From Helicobacter pylori (GTDB lineage Bacteria > Campylobacterota > Campylobacteria > Campylobacterales > Helicobacteraceae), in NCBI RefSeq assembly GCF_900120335.1, contig NZ_LT635477.1, forward strand, positions 186,001-250,000: a stretch of 64,000 nt of DNA. Direction: 5' to 3'. The position numbers and the translations under genes were made by a program. Positions within the stretch are counted from its first letter, which is position 1. Each line of letters starts with the position of its first letter. The notes below the pieces were generated by a model. It was not told where the DNA came from and searched no databases. It worked only from the letters and a program-made list of their open reading frames with translations. Positions 23,740-32,952 of this stretch are shown here, in pieces.

Positions 23740-24932
23740 TTAAATTTTAAAAAATACTTTTAGCATTTTTTTAACCAATCGCTTCACTTTTCGTTTAACT
23801 TTAAAAAGCAAAAATCCTGCAAGGAGTTTAGAAGAAAGCCTGGGCAGAAGGAATTCAAAAGAATACCGCTTGTCTGAAAAAGATAAGGCTTTCTTAAGAG
23901 CGTGGATTTCTTGGGTTTCTTTGTCTTTGTTTTGAAGGGATTCAAAGAGGCGAACTAAAAAGGGAGCGTTAAAATAGGCGTCTTTAAAAGGCGTTTGGAT
24001 CAAAATTTCATGCCATTTTTTCGCGCCAATGACGCTTAAGAGTTTCCAGGGTTTATCGCCCCAAAAATGCAGCATGCGCGCTTCTTTAATGCTAGGGAAT
24101 AGGGGCGTATCAAGGAAGCTAGGGTGGGCGTTGTAAGAATAAGGCAGTTCTAAAATCCTACCACGGCACACAAAACACAAAGCGTCTTGATCGCTAAATA
24201 AAAGTTTTTCGTTTTTCAAAATGAAAAAGGCAATCAATTGGTTTTCCAGATTTTCTTCACGCCACAATTTTAAATTTAAGGCTAAAAACCCTGCGTTAAA
24301 GTAGTTGTCAAAAAGGATTTGCGCTTCTTCTAAATTAGGGAAAGCGTCAGCAACGCCGATAGTTTTTGCGTGCATTTGGCGTAATTCGTATAAATCCTTA
24401 GCCGAATTCCTGTTCATAGCGATCAAATCTTTTTCCCTCACAGCCCCAAAATAATGCGCTTCAAGGGGGATAAAAAAGCTCTCGCTAATATCATCCACAA
24501 ACAAAGTGTCCACATCAAACATGATCATCTTATCGTATTGGGGGAAAAGGGAAGCGAAAAAGAAACGGCACATGATCATTTTAGAAAAGCGTTTTTGCGA
24601 AAAAGAATTGAGTTTTAAATACAATTTTTTAATCTCATTAGCTATTGAAGCATCAAGCTTGTAATGATTGTGGCGTGGTTCTAATTTCTCACTAGAAAGG
24701 GTAATATCCAAAAACTCTATACTGGAAAAAGCGCTAAGAGGAGCGATCGTTTCTTCTAATTTGGCTATATTTTCAGCGCTTAAATCCTCCACTAAACAAT
24801 GGATTTGATAAAAGAGTTTTACTCTCTCTCTCTCTCTCGTTTGGCGTGCGCTAGCATGGAATACAAACTCACGCCAGCAGGGATACAATAATTATTATCA
24901 AAAGCCACCACAATAGGGATAATCTCTTGCAT
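23740..24932 (-). CDS. Phase-variable family 8 glycosyltransferase, currently OFF
   Basis: A GT8-type glycosyltransferase of the RfaJ group, likely acting on lipopolysaccharide. The metal-binding DxD motif is in MIMFDVDTLFVDD. The true N terminus is MQEIIPIVVAFDNNYCIPAG from the ATG at 24932. After 31 codons it enters eight AG units and then reads TAA, giving a 37-residue peptide. The remaining frame from 24839 down to 23740 is intact. Loss of one unit (7) or gain of two (10) restores a 396-residue enzyme. H. pylori has paralogues of this type (HP0159, HP0208, HP1416), which this most resembles. The sugar transferred cannot be told from sequence. Confidence 0.85.
24822..24838 (-). repeat. AG8 phase-variation repeat
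   Basis: Seventeen bases of alternating C and T on the plus strand; on the coding strand this is G followed by eight AG units. It lies within codons 32-37 of the family 8 glycosyltransferase gene. The present length puts the ATG out of frame with the rest. Confidence 0.95.
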
Positions 24933-25002
24933 GCGCAGTCCTTAAATCTTGAAATTGAACCCGCTTTTTGTAAAAAAGAGTGGGTGGTTTGTCATTTTAT
25001 CG

Positions 25003-25016
25003 TTTTTTTTTTTTTT
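25003..25016 (+). repeat. T14 tract in the hofA promoter region
   Basis: Fourteen consecutive T between the divergent glycosyltransferase and hofA. It ends 41 bases before the predicted -10 box CATAAT at 25058-25063. Its length is likely to vary, with an effect on promoter strength. Confidence 0.9.
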
Positions 25017-25057
25017 CAAAACAACAATGAGCAAGCGGTTTGCGAGTTTGTTTATGG

Positions 25058-25063
25058 CATAAT
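25058..25063 (+). promoter_or_regulatory. Predicted -10 box for hofA
   Basis: CATAAT followed by A+T-rich DNA, 20 bases before the presumed GTG start. It sits 41 bases after a T14 tract, giving about -53 to -66 for that tract relative to the predicted start. Confidence 0.5.
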
Positions 25064-25083
25064 ATTAAACTACAATAAAAAAG

Positions 25084-26451
25084 GTGTTTGGTAAAAGGGT
25101 GCTTAATCAAAAAGTTTGGTTAGGGTTTTTGGCTTTGCATGGGGTTTTCCTCAATGCTTTTGAGTATCAAATCAGCGCGAGAGTGGGATCGTTTTCGCGC
25201 ATCGCTTTGAACCAATCGGTTATCAATTCCAAAAAAGGGATTTACCCTACAGGGAGTTATGTAACCACTACCGGGGCCTTACAAGTTGATGTCAGTTTGC
25301 TCCCTAAAGGGATTGAAAACCATAAATTGGGTTTTGGGGTGGGGGGCGAGATCGGGGCGTTAGCGTATGATTCCACGAAGTTTTTGATTGATGAAGCCAA
25401 CCCTAAGGCAGGGTTTCAGCCGGCGAACTGGTATTACATGGGGCGATGGGAGGGCTATTTGATGCAACACAGCCAAAATTGGACCAGAGAGCAAAAGGCT
25501 CAAAACGCCAGGCTTTATGTGTTATATAACTTGTATTTAGATTATCAATATAAGGACATTTTTGGGATTAAACTAGGGCGTTACCCTTCTAAAGCTTTGT
25601 TTTTGAGCGGGTTTAATCAAGGGTTTGAGCTTTTTTACCGGTGGAAAAAGTTTAGAATAGAGTGGTTTAGCACCTTTGGAAGGGCTTTAGCCAATGAGCA
25701 ATACATTAGGGATTTTTACGCTCCTGTCAATTACAAGCAAAAAACCAACTACGGCATGCACAATTTCAACCTTATTTACGAAAATAAATACATTAGGGTT
25801 GCGCCTTTTATTTGGTTTTACCCTAAGAATTTTAACGCTCCTGGATTTGAAATCACCCATGACACAAAGTCTTATTGGAAATCTCTTTGGCGCATCCAAA
25901 CGACTTTTTACGCATGGTTTCCTCTCTATAGCGATTATCTGTCTAAAGATTATTATAGGGCCGCTTTAGTGGGTAAAAAAAGCGCGGCTTTGTTTGTGTT
26001 TCAAAGAGTGAATTTCCGCTCTTATCGTTTTGGCTGGAGCGCGTATAAGAATTTTGGGAACGCGAGCGTTCAATTAGGCTGGAATGGCTCACCCATTGAT
26101 CCTTTTTATGACACGAAAGATGACACCCCTTATGAAGACGCTTATTCCAATTTTTACAACGCTAATTCCATAACGATTAACGCTTTTGTAGGGAAAAGTA
26201 TTAAGAATCTTTTGGTGCAATTGTATGGGAAATTGACCTATTCCCCAAGGGCTGATTCGCAAAGCTTAGGGGTTACTCTCAAATATAATATTAAAAAACA
26301 TATCTATTTCATGCTAATGGTTAATGGCTATCAAATCATGATGCATAAGGGTTATAAGGTAGGGTTTTTTACAAGCGGTTATAACCCTGATTTCGCTCAA
26401 ACCATTCAAAATAGAAGCTATTTGATGAGTTATATGAGTTATCATTTTTAA
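25084..26451 (+). CDS. hofA: Hof-family outer-membrane protein
   Basis: A 455-residue outer-membrane beta-barrel protein of the H. pylori Hof family. A signal peptide covers about the first 25 residues (VWLGFLALHGVFLNA, cleavage near FEYQISARVG). The rest is rich in aromatic, alternating strand sequences and ends with the terminal Phe (MSYMSYHF) needed for BAM-dependent insertion. The start is uncertain: the GTG at 25084 lacks a clear ribosome site. A CATAAT box is at 25058. It has no partner genes. Family naming is from memory, supported by the WYYMGRWEGYLMQHSQNW-type segment; the pore or adhesin role is inferred. Confidence 0.8.
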   Translation: MFGKRVLNQKVWLGFLALHGVFLNAFEYQISARVGSFSRIALNQSVINSKKGIYPTGSYVTTTGALQVDVSLLPKGIENHKLGFGVGGEIGALAYDSTKFLIDEANPKAGFQPANWYYMGRWEGYLMQHSQNWTREQKAQNARLYVLYNLYLDYQYKDIFGIKLGRYPSKALFLSGFNQGFELFYRWKKFRIEWFSTFGRALANEQYIRDFYAPVNYKQKTNYGMHNFNLIYENKYIRVAPFIWFYPKNFNAPGFEITHDTKSYWKSLWRIQTTFYAWFPLYSDYLSKDYYRAALVGKKSAALFVFQRVNFRSYRFGWSAYKNFGNASVQLGWNGSPIDPFYDTKDDTPYEDAYSNFYNANSITINAFVGKSIKNLLVQLYGKLTYSPRADSQSLGVTLKYNIKKHIYFMLMVNGYQIMMHKGYKVGFFTSGYNPDFAQTIQNRSYLMSYMSYHF

Positions 26452-26518
26452 GAAATTAAACATCCTTTCATGCGATTTTTTAAGCCATAGCATACCCCTT
26501 TAAAGCGCGCTTTTATTG

Positions 26519-26524
26519 TATAAT
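26519..26524 (+). promoter_or_regulatory. Predicted -10 box for htpG
   Basis: A perfect TATAAT with a TG one base upstream (TTGTATAAT, extended -10), 29 bases before the htpG ATG. It is preceded by a T-rich stretch. Confidence 0.7.
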
Positions 26525-26553
26525 CTTAAAAATTTTATTAAAGGAAAAGTTCA

Positions 26554-28419
26554 ATGTCTAATCAAGAATACACCTTCCAAACTGAAATCAACCAGCTTTT
26601 GGATTTGATGATCCATTCTTTGTATTCTAATAAAGAGATTTTTTTAAGGGAGTTGATTTCTAATGCGAGCGACGCTTTGGATAAGCTGAATTATTTGATG
26701 CTAACCGATGAGAAATTAAAAGGGCTGAATACCACGCCTAGCATTCATTTGAGTTTTGATAGCCAGAAAAAGACCTTAACGATTAAAGACAATGGTATAG
26801 GCATGGATAAAAACGATCTCATCGAGCATTTAGGCACGATCGCTAAATCAGGCACGAAGAGTTTTTTGAGCACTTTGAGTGGGGATAAGAAAAAGGATAG
26901 CGCCTTAATTGGCCAATTTGGCGTGGGCTTTTATTCGGCGTTCATGGTAGCGAGTAAGATTGTCGTTCAAACCAAAAAAGTTATCAGTCATCAAGCTTAT
27001 GCATGGGTGAGCGATGGTAAGGGCAAGTTTGAAATCAGCGAATGCGTCAAAGAGGAGCAAGGCACAGAAATCACCCTCTTTTTAAAAGATGAAGATTCTC
27101 ATTTTGCGAGCCGTTGGGAGATTGATAGCATTGTTAAAAAGTATTCTGAGCATATCCCTTTCCCTATTTTTTTAACTTACACCGATACGAAATTTGAGGG
27201 CGAAGGGGATAATAAAAAAGAAGTTAAAGAAGAAAAATGCGATCAGATCAATCAAGCGAGCGCTTTATGGAAAATGAATAAGAACGAATTGAAAGACAAG
27301 GATTACAAAGACTTTTACCAATCGTTTGCGCATGATAACAGCGAGCCTTTGAGCTATATCCATAATAAAGTGGAAGGCTCTTTAGAATACACGACGCTTT
27401 TTTATATCCCTAGCAAAGCGCCCTTTGATTTGTTTAGGGTGGATTATAAAAGCGGGGTCAAACTCTATGTTAAAAGGGTGTTTATCACTGATGATGACAA
27501 AGAATTGTTGCCGTCTTATTTGAGGTTTGTTAAAGGCGTGATTGACAGCGAAGATTTGCCCTTGAACGTGAGCCGTGAAATCTTACAGCAGAATAAGATT
27601 TTAGCCAATATCCGTTCGGCTTCAGTGAAAAAGATTTTAAGCGAGATTGAAAGGCTGAGCAAGGATAAGGAGAATTACCATAAATTCTATGAGCCTTTCG
27701 GGAAAGTGTTAAAAGAAGGCTTGTATGGGGATTTTGAAAACAAAGAAAAACTTTTAGAATTGTTGAGATTCTATTCTAAAAACAAAGGAGAATGGATTTC
27801 TTTAAAAGAATACAAAGAAAATTTAAAAGAAAATCAAAAAAGCATTTACTACCTTTTAGGCGAAAATTTAGACTTACTAAAAGCGTCCCCCATTTTGGAA
27901 AAATACGCTCAAAAAGGCTATGATGTTTTGTTATTGAGCGATGAAATTGATGCGTTTGTGATGCCAGGCGTGAATGAATACGATAAAACGCCCTTTAGAG
28001 ACGCTAGCCATAGCGAGAGCTTGAAAGAGCTTGGTTTGGAAGAAATCCATGATGAGGTAAAAGATCAGTTTAAAGATTTAATCAAAGCGTTTGAAGAAAA
28101 TCTTAAAGATGAGATTAAGGGCGTAGAGCTTTCTGGTCATCTCACTTCAGCGGTGGCTTTAATAGGCGATGAACCAAATGCGATGATGGCTAATTGGATG
28201 CGTCAAATGGGGCAAAGCGTGCCTGAAAGCAAGAAAACTTTAGAATTAAACCCTAACCATGCGATTTTGCAAAAACTCTTAAAATGCGAAGATAAAGAGC
28301 AGTTGAGTGCTTTTATCTGGTTGCTTTATGATGGGGCGAAGCTTTTAGAAAAAGGGGTTTTAAAAGACGCTAAAAGCTTTAATGAGCGTTTAAATAGCGT
28401 GCTATTGAAGGCGTTGTAG
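26554..28419 (+). CDS. htpG: Chaperone HtpG (Hsp90)
   Basis: A cytoplasmic ATP-dependent chaperone dimer. The 621-residue length is normal. The GHKL nucleotide-binding domain has ELISNASDALDKL (about 32-44, catalytic Glu and Asn), DNGIGM and the GQFGVGFYSAFM lid motif. The middle domain contains the conserved arginine in NVSREILQ. The C-terminal dimerisation domain is complete. AAAGGA supports the ATG. A single-gene transcript is suggested by the promoter and the following terminator. Confidence 0.97.
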   Translation: MSNQEYTFQTEINQLLDLMIHSLYSNKEIFLRELISNASDALDKLNYLMLTDEKLKGLNTTPSIHLSFDSQKKTLTIKDNGIGMDKNDLIEHLGTIAKSGTKSFLSTLSGDKKKDSALIGQFGVGFYSAFMVASKIVVQTKKVISHQAYAWVSDGKGKFEISECVKEEQGTEITLFLKDEDSHFASRWEIDSIVKKYSEHIPFPIFLTYTDTKFEGEGDNKKEVKEEKCDQINQASALWKMNKNELKDKDYKDFYQSFAHDNSEPLSYIHNKVEGSLEYTTLFYIPSKAPFDLFRVDYKSGVKLYVKRVFITDDDKELLPSYLRFVKGVIDSEDLPLNVSREILQQNKILANIRSASVKKILSEIERLSKDKENYHKFYEPFGKVLKEGLYGDFENKEKLLELLRFYSKNKGEWISLKEYKENLKENQKSIYYLLGENLDLLKASPILEKYAQKGYDVLLLSDEIDAFVMPGVNEYDKTPFRDASHSESLKELGLEEIHDEVKDQFKDLIKAFEENLKDEIKGVELSGHLTSAVALIGDEPNAMMANWMRQMGQSVPESKKTLELNPNHAILQKLLKCEDKEQLSAFIWLLYDGAKLLEKGVLKDAKSFNERLNSVLLKAL

Positions 28420-28423
28420 GAAA

Positions 28424-28442
28424 AAACCCTTTTTAAGGGTTT
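28424..28442 (+). terminator. Terminator after htpG
   Basis: A perfect 8-bp stem, AAACCCTT at 28424-28431 and AAGGGTTT at 28435-28442, with a TTT loop, 5 bases after the htpG stop. The U-tract is poor, so efficiency is uncertain. Confidence 0.55.
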
Positions 28443-28580
28443 GAAAACTGCTTAAACCCTTCAAACACCAATCTCAAAACGGCACTTGGAATGAACGGGT
28501 TCGATAAAAGCTTCTTTATAATTAAAAAGATTGGTTCGTAGGGTTTATGTTTTCCTTAAAATATAAAAAGCGTAAAAGCC

Positions 28581-28601
28581 AGCTAAACGCAGCGTTTAGC
28601 T
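28581..28601 (-). terminator. Terminator after hcpA
   Basis: A 10-bp perfect inverted repeat, AGCTAAACGC at 28581-28590 and GCGTTTAGCT at 28592-28601. Read on the minus strand it lies 15 bases after the hcpA stop and is followed by GGCTTTTACGCTTTTT. Confidence 0.7.
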
Positions 28602-28615
28602 TAACTTTATTGAAA

Positions 28616-29368
28616 CTAAAGCTCTATTTTTAATTCCTTGAGAGCGTCGCATGCTTCTTTAACGCTTGATTTGCAGCCTTTTTTAAAGTTTTCTACCGCT
28701 TGCTTTTCGTCCTTTGCTGTACCTTGAGCGTTGTATTGCATAACCCCTAAATTATAACACCCCCTACCATCTTTTAATTCGCATGCTTTAGAATAACGAA
28801 CGATAGCCTCCTTAAAATTCTTTGCCACACCATACATGTATCCTGCATTAATACACCCGGGGCTGTCTTTTAAATCGCAAGCTTTTTCATACAAATCAAG
28901 AGCCTTTCTTAAATCCTTAGGCGTGCCTACGCCATAATGGTGTAGGCTTCCCAATACCGTGCACCCTTCAGCATGGTTCAATTCACAAGATTTAGAGTAA
29001 TATTGTGAGGCTTTTTTGGCGTCTTTAGAAACGCCTTGTCCGTTATAGTATAAATTTCCTAGTAGGCGACACCCATAACCATCATTTAATTCACAACCTT
29101 TAGTGTAAAATTGAATGGCTTTTTTCAAGTCTTTTCCCACTCCTTTCCCTTCTTCATAAAACGCCCCTAAAAAAACACACCCAAAACCTTCTTTTAACTC
29201 ACACGCTTTTTCAAAATGCGCTTTAGCTTGAGCGAAATCTTGTTTCTTCACGCTTTCTATACCTAAATTAACAAGTTCTTTAGCGTCTGGCTCTGCCATT
29301 AACCCTCTTAAACACAACGCGCCCAAACACAAGACCCCAAAAAGGGTTTTTTTAACACTCCCTAGCAT
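28616..29368 (-). CDS. hcpA: Sel1-like repeat secreted protein HcpA
   Basis: A 250-residue cysteine-rich secreted protein. A signal peptide (about 1-25, [18 protein letters not shown]...GLMA) is followed by Sel1-like repeats. There are six Cys-x7-Cys pairs, such as CELKEGFGC and CELNDGYGC, each stapling a helix pair by a disulfide. H. pylori Hcp proteins of this kind are exported, immunogenic, and HcpA was reported to bind beta-lactams. A second family member, hcpE, is at 56 kb in this window. It has its own TATAAT at 29410-29405. Its partner in the cell is not known. Confidence 0.92.
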   Translation of the reverse strand: MLGSVKKTLFGVLCLGALCLRGLMAEPDAKELVNLGIESVKKQDFAQAKAHFEKACELKEGFGCVFLGAFYEEGKGVGKDLKKAIQFYTKGCELNDGYGCRLLGNLYYNGQGVSKDAKKASQYYSKSCELNHAEGCTVLGSLHHYGVGTPKDLRKALDLYEKACDLKDSPGCINAGYMYGVAKNFKEAIVRYSKACELKDGRGCYNLGVMQYNAQGTAKDEKQAVENFKKGCKSSVKEACDALKELKIEL

Positions 29369-29404
29369 GATATATCTCTTATTAAAAAAATGTAATCCTT
29401 TATA

Positions 29405-29410
29405 ATTATA
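29405..29410 (-). promoter_or_regulatory. Predicted -10 box for hcpA
   Basis: A perfect TATAAT on the minus strand, 36 bases before the hcpA ATG and downstream of the candidate RNA terminator. It shows hcpA need not depend on the promoter at 29.66 kb. Confidence 0.6.
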
Positions 29411-29461
29411 ATCAAATATTGACGATTAAAGCCTTATTAAATGCCATTTTATTGGTGAAAT

Positions 29462-29648
29462 AAAAAAATAATTGAGAATTGCTTCTCTTTTAAGCGCGTT
29501 CCAACGCTTGATCTGGATTGCCATGCGATAGGGGATACTAGTGAGAAGCTGTATTAAAAGAGTTTGTTTTAAAAAGTTGATTGAGCCACCCCTTTAAGAG
29601 TGGCTTGGTAAAAACCTCTTAAGAAATTCACCAAAGGTTGCAAAATGG
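29462..29648 (-). ncRNA. Candidate small RNA with consensus promoter and terminator
   Basis: About 187 nt transcribed from a near-perfect promoter at 29683-29655. The sequence contains a 7-bp hairpin GCCACTC/GGGTGGC with a 6-nt loop at about 29585-29604, and a UUGGU/ACCAA pairing just before it. It ends in the stem GAGAA/TTCTC with a GCAA loop at 29474-29487, followed by AATTATTTTTTT. No ORF with a ribosome site lies inside; the best is a 32-codon frame that runs through the terminator. I considered tmRNA, RNase P, 4.5S and 6S RNA and saw none of their diagnostic sequences. It could instead be a long leader of hcpA. Confidence 0.65.
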
Positions 29649-29654
29649 GGAGAG

Positions 29655-29683
29655 ATTATAGCAAGCTTTGGTTATTTTGTCAA
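29655..29683 (-). promoter_or_regulatory. Consensus sigma-80 promoter of the candidate RNA
   Basis: TTGACA at 29683-29678 and TATAAT at 29660-29655 on the minus strand, with exactly 17 bases between. A full -35 consensus is rare in this genome, where most promoters have only a recognisable -10. It faces away from dapE into a stretch with no ORF. Confidence 0.8.
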
Positions 29684-29814
29684 GCATTGCCCCACTCTTA
29701 TAACAAGGTTGCAACAAATGGGTTGCAAGCGTGCTTAAAGCTTGAGCTGGTATCGGCTAAAAAGGCGTTGGCGTTAAAAACAAAAACCCACTTAAAACGA
29801 TTACTTTATTTCAT

Positions 29815-30981
29815 TTATTTTTCGCTCAAATCCTCCAAAACCCCCAAAAACACTTTTTCTAAAAGCTCTAATTCCTTCAAGCTCACCCTTTCATCAATGG
29901 CATGGATCCTGTCATTAATGGTGCCAAATTCCACCACTTCTATGCCATGAGCGCTAAAAAATCGCGCATCGCTCGTGCCGCCTTTGGTGTTTAAAAGGGG
30001 GGTGGTGCGACATGTTTTTAAAATATTTTCTTGTAAAACGCTGGTAAGCTTTGAATGAGAAGCCGTGATGAAAGGCGAACTGCTTGATTCTAATTCTAAA
30101 GTATAAGGCAAATCTTTCAAAACCTTTTCTAAATATTCTTTCAAACTCTCTTGGGTGGTTTTTAAAGAATGGCGCGTATTAAAGGTAATTTCTACGCTCG
30201 CTGGAGTCACATTATTAGCCCCTAACCCTGCATGCAAGTTGGTGATGACTAATTTTGAAGGGTCAAAACACTCATCGCCATTGTCTAAATGAACTCCTGA
30301 AATTAAGGGCAAAACCGAAGCGAGCGTATCAATAGGGTTTTGGCATTTTTGCGGGTAAGCCACATGCCCTTGAACGCCTTTTAAAATGAGTTTGCCATTA
30401 ATGGAGCCTCTTCGGCCAATTTTGATGCTATCGCCTAAGACTTTTTCGCAAGTGGGTTCAGCCACAATCGCCATATGGGGCAGCAAATCCTTTTCTTTGA
30501 GTTTTTCTAGCATGAGCTTAGTGCCAAAAATCCCTGGTCCTTCTTCATCGCTCGTGAGTAAAATAGAAAGCAAAAAAGGGGTTTTAGGGTTAAAATTTAA
30601 ACTCGTGCTCAAAAACGCCCCCACGCCCCCTTTCATGTCTTGCGCCCCACGGCCGTATAAAAACCCTTCTTTAATGATGGGCTTAAAGGGATCGCTTTGC
30701 CAGTTGTTCCCAGGAGGCACGACATCAATATGCCCTGCAAAGCAAAAATGCAAGGGCTTAACATTTTCTTTTACATGCTTTTCTTTTGCATGTTCTTTTT
30801 CTGCATGTTTTTTGAGGGGGTTAAAAATGCGGTATAAAAAAAGGTTTTTCACGCCATTTTCCCCACACTCTAGGGTTTTAAAAGTAGGAAAAAGCGATTT
30901 AATGTATTCAAAAATACCGCATTCTTTGGGCGTAATGGTGGGGTAGCTGATGAGCTTTTGGGTGATTTCTAAAGCGTCCAT
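29815..30981 (-). CDS. dapE: Succinyl-diaminopimelate desuccinylase
   Basis: A zinc M20-family hydrolase that releases diaminopimelate for lysine and peptidoglycan synthesis. The 388-residue protein has the metal ligands in [19 protein letters not shown] (catalytic and bridging Asp) and TSDEEGPG (catalytic Glu). The GTSDARFF segment near the C terminus lies at the active site. A charged insertion (about 55-75, H/K/E-rich) consists of three 5-residue repeats and is not part of the usual fold. It lies 11 bases after mnmG on the same strand, so the two are probably co-transcribed. Confidence 0.95.
   Translation of the reverse strand: MDALEITQKLISYPTITPKECGIFEYIKSLFPTFKTLECGENGVKNLFLYRIFNPLKKHAEKEHAKEKHVKENVKPLHFCFAGHIDVVPPGNNWQSDPFKPIIKEGFLYGRGAQDMKGGVGAFLSTSLNFNPKTPFLLSILLTSDEEGPGIFGTKLMLEKLKEKDLLPHMAIVAEPTCEKVLGDSIKIGRRGSINGKLILKGVQGHVAYPQKCQNPIDTLASVLPLISGVHLDNGDECFDPSKLVITNLHAGLGANNVTPASVEITFNTRHSLKTTQESLKEYLEKVLKDLPYTLELESSSSPFITASHSKLTSVLQENILKTCRTTPLLNTKGGTSDARFFSAHGIEVVEFGTINDRIHAIDERVSLKELELLEKVFLGVLEDLSEK
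30771..30815 (-). repeat. Imperfect 15-bp repeats in dapE
   Basis: Three imperfect 15-base units on the minus strand encode a run of H-A/V-K/E pentapeptides ([15 protein letters not shown]). The frame is preserved, so copy number would change only the length of a charged surface loop. Confidence 0.65.
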
Positions 30982-30991
30982 TAAAAATCCT

Positions 30992-32857
30992 TTAAGAGTT
31001 TTTCCGCAAATGGATATACAAATGCAAAACGTCTAAATTCGCCGGGGTGATCCCACTGATTTCTGAAGCTTCAAAAAGGCTTTTGGGGCGGAATTTTTCT
31101 AATTTTTCTACCGCTTCTAAGCTAAGGCCTGGAATGCCTTTAAACACAAAATGTTTAGGGATAGACACCTTGAGCATGCTATCCATTTTAGCGATATTTT
31201 CGTGTTGTTTTTCAATATAAATATTATACTTGCATTCAATTTTAATCTGCTCTAAAACCCGCTCATTCAAGGGGGCTAAAAAGCTAAAAAAGGAGTGCAT
31301 TTTTTCTAAATTAAAACTATCGCGCGCTAAAAGGCTGACGCCATCAACCTTGTCATTGATAGGGTTTTCATCTAATTCATTCAAGCGTTTTAATACTTCT
31401 TTGCTAGGGGTAAGGACGCATTCTTTAAGGCGTTTCAAGTTTTCTTGTATTGCTTGTTTGTCTTTTTTCAATTCCTTATAAAAATCCTGTTCCATAAGCC
31501 CTAAACGATAGGCATGCTCGCCTAACCTAAAAAGCGTGTTGTCTTCTCTTAAAAGCAAGCGGTATTCGGCCCGGCTAGTAAACATTCTGTAAGGCTCATT
31601 CGTGCCTTTAGTAACCAGATCATCAATCAAAACGCCGATATAGGCTTCATTGCGCTTTAAAATAAAGGGGGCTTGATTCTTTAAGGCTAACACCGCATTA
31701 ATCCCAGCCATAAGCCCTTGAGCCGCCGCTTCTTCATAGCCGGTAGTCCCATTGATTTGCCCGGCCAAATAAAGCCCTTTGATTTTTTTGGTTTCTAAAG
31801 CGTGGGTCAATTCTGTGGGCTGGATGAAATCATACTCTATCGCATAGCCATAACGCGTGATGAGCGCGTTTTCTAAGCCTTTGATAGAATGAATGACCTT
31901 TTCTTGCACGTCTAGGGGTAAAGAGGTGCTTAAGCCGTTGATATAATATTCGCTTTTATGAATGGTTTGAGGCTCTAAAAACAGCTGGTGGCGTTCTTTT
32001 TCGCTAAAGCGGTTGATTTTATCTTCAATGCTAGGGCAATACCTAGGGCCTATGCCTTCAATTTGACCGCTAAAAAGGGGGGCTCGGTGGAAATTATCCC
32101 TAATGATTTGGTGGGTGATAGGGTTAGTGTAAGTGATGAAACAAGAGAGTTGGGTGGGGTTAAAATCTTTGGTTTTATAGCTGAAATAGGGAGGGTTTGC
32201 ATCCCCAAAATGCTCTTCTAAGCCTTCAAAATCAATGCTATTGCCGGCCACTCTTGGGCAAGTGCCGGTTTTTAACCTCTCCACCTTAAAGCCAAGCTCC
32301 CTTAAATTCAAGGCTAAAGAATTGGAAGCGTTTTCCCCAAAGCGCCCGTTTTGGTTTTGGTGTTCGCCAATATGCACCACCCCTTTTAAAAAAGTGCCTG
32401 TGGTGATGATCACTTTTTTAGCTCTGTAAGTGTTATTAATGTTCGTGGTTACGCCCACTACCTCATCGTTTTCAAGGATTAAACTTTCGGTCATTTCTTG
32501 AGAGACGCTCAAATTAGGGGTGTTTAAAACGAGATTTCTTGCAAAAATGCGGTAAGTATCCATATCAATTTGCGCTCTAGTCCCCCTAACCGCTGGCCCT
32601 TTAGAAGCGTTTAACACACGATATTGCAAACCGCTATGATCTGTAATAATCCCCATAGCCCCTCCTAACACATCCACTTCTTTAGTCAAATGCCCTTTAC
32701 CCAAGCCTCCAATAGCTGGATTACAGCTCGCTAAACCGATCGTGTCTATGAGCATGGTGATTAAATGCACTCTAGCCCCCATTTTAGCCGCAATCAAGCT
32801 CGCTTCAATACCCGCATGCCCCCCACCAACCACTAAAATATCACTTTCTTTTACCAC
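30992..32857 (-). CDS. mnmG: tRNA uridine 5-carboxymethylaminomethyl modification enzyme MnmG
   Basis: The FAD-dependent partner of MnmE that modifies the wobble uridine of several tRNAs. The 621-residue length is standard. The N-terminal FAD motif is [10 protein letters not shown] (about 10-19). [11 protein letters not shown], which carries the catalytic cysteine, is near 270, and the C-terminal helical domain used to bind MnmE and tRNA is intact. It is first of the mnmG-dapE pair. mnmE is not in this window. Confidence 0.96.
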   Translation of the reverse strand: MVKESDILVVGGGHAGIEASLIAAKMGARVHLITMLIDTIGLASCNPAIGGLGKGHLTKEVDVLGGAMGIITDHSGLQYRVLNASKGPAVRGTRAQIDMDTYRIFARNLVLNTPNLSVSQEMTESLILENDEVVGVTTNINNTYRAKKVIITTGTFLKGVVHIGEHQNQNGRFGENASNSLALNLRELGFKVERLKTGTCPRVAGNSIDFEGLEEHFGDANPPYFSYKTKDFNPTQLSCFITYTNPITHQIIRDNFHRAPLFSGQIEGIGPRYCPSIEDKINRFSEKERHQLFLEPQTIHKSEYYINGLSTSLPLDVQEKVIHSIKGLENALITRYGYAIEYDFIQPTELTHALETKKIKGLYLAGQINGTTGYEEAAAQGLMAGINAVLALKNQAPFILKRNEAYIGVLIDDLVTKGTNEPYRMFTSRAEYRLLLREDNTLFRLGEHAYRLGLMEQDFYKELKKDKQAIQENLKRLKECVLTPSKEVLKRLNELDENPINDKVDGVSLLARDSFNLEKMHSFFSFLAPLNERVLEQIKIECKYNIYIEKQHENIAKMDSMLKVSIPKHFVFKGIPGLSLEAVEKLEKFRPKSLFEASEISGITPANLDVLHLYIHLRKNS

Positions 32858-32952
32858 TCTTTTTCCTGTTTTGATTTTATTTTTCTAAAACCCTAGTTTT
32901 AAAAAGGTTTTATTGTAGCATGTAGGTTAGTAATTTTAAAGGGTAAAATAAA

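Noticed and set aside
23740..24888. Start of the family 8 glycosyltransferase at the TTG at 24888
   Set aside because: That frame begins with YPCWREFVFHASARQT, which is not the family N terminus; the true N terminus (MQEIIPIVVAFDNN) starts at 24932 in the other frame.
29462..29648. Known stable RNAs (tmRNA, RNase P RNA, 4.5S RNA, 6S RNA) for the candidate RNA
   Set aside because: No tag-peptide frame, no P-RNA core sequence, no SRP GGAA hairpin and no clear 6S closing stem could be seen. 6S is the least firmly excluded.
29645..29950. A 101-codon plus-strand frame overlapping the end of dapE
   Set aside because: It runs across the candidate RNA promoter and the dapE 3' end in the opposite direction and its product looks unnatural.
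30386..30946. A 186-codon plus-strand frame inside dapE
   Set aside because: Antisense shadow of dapE, without a ribosome site.
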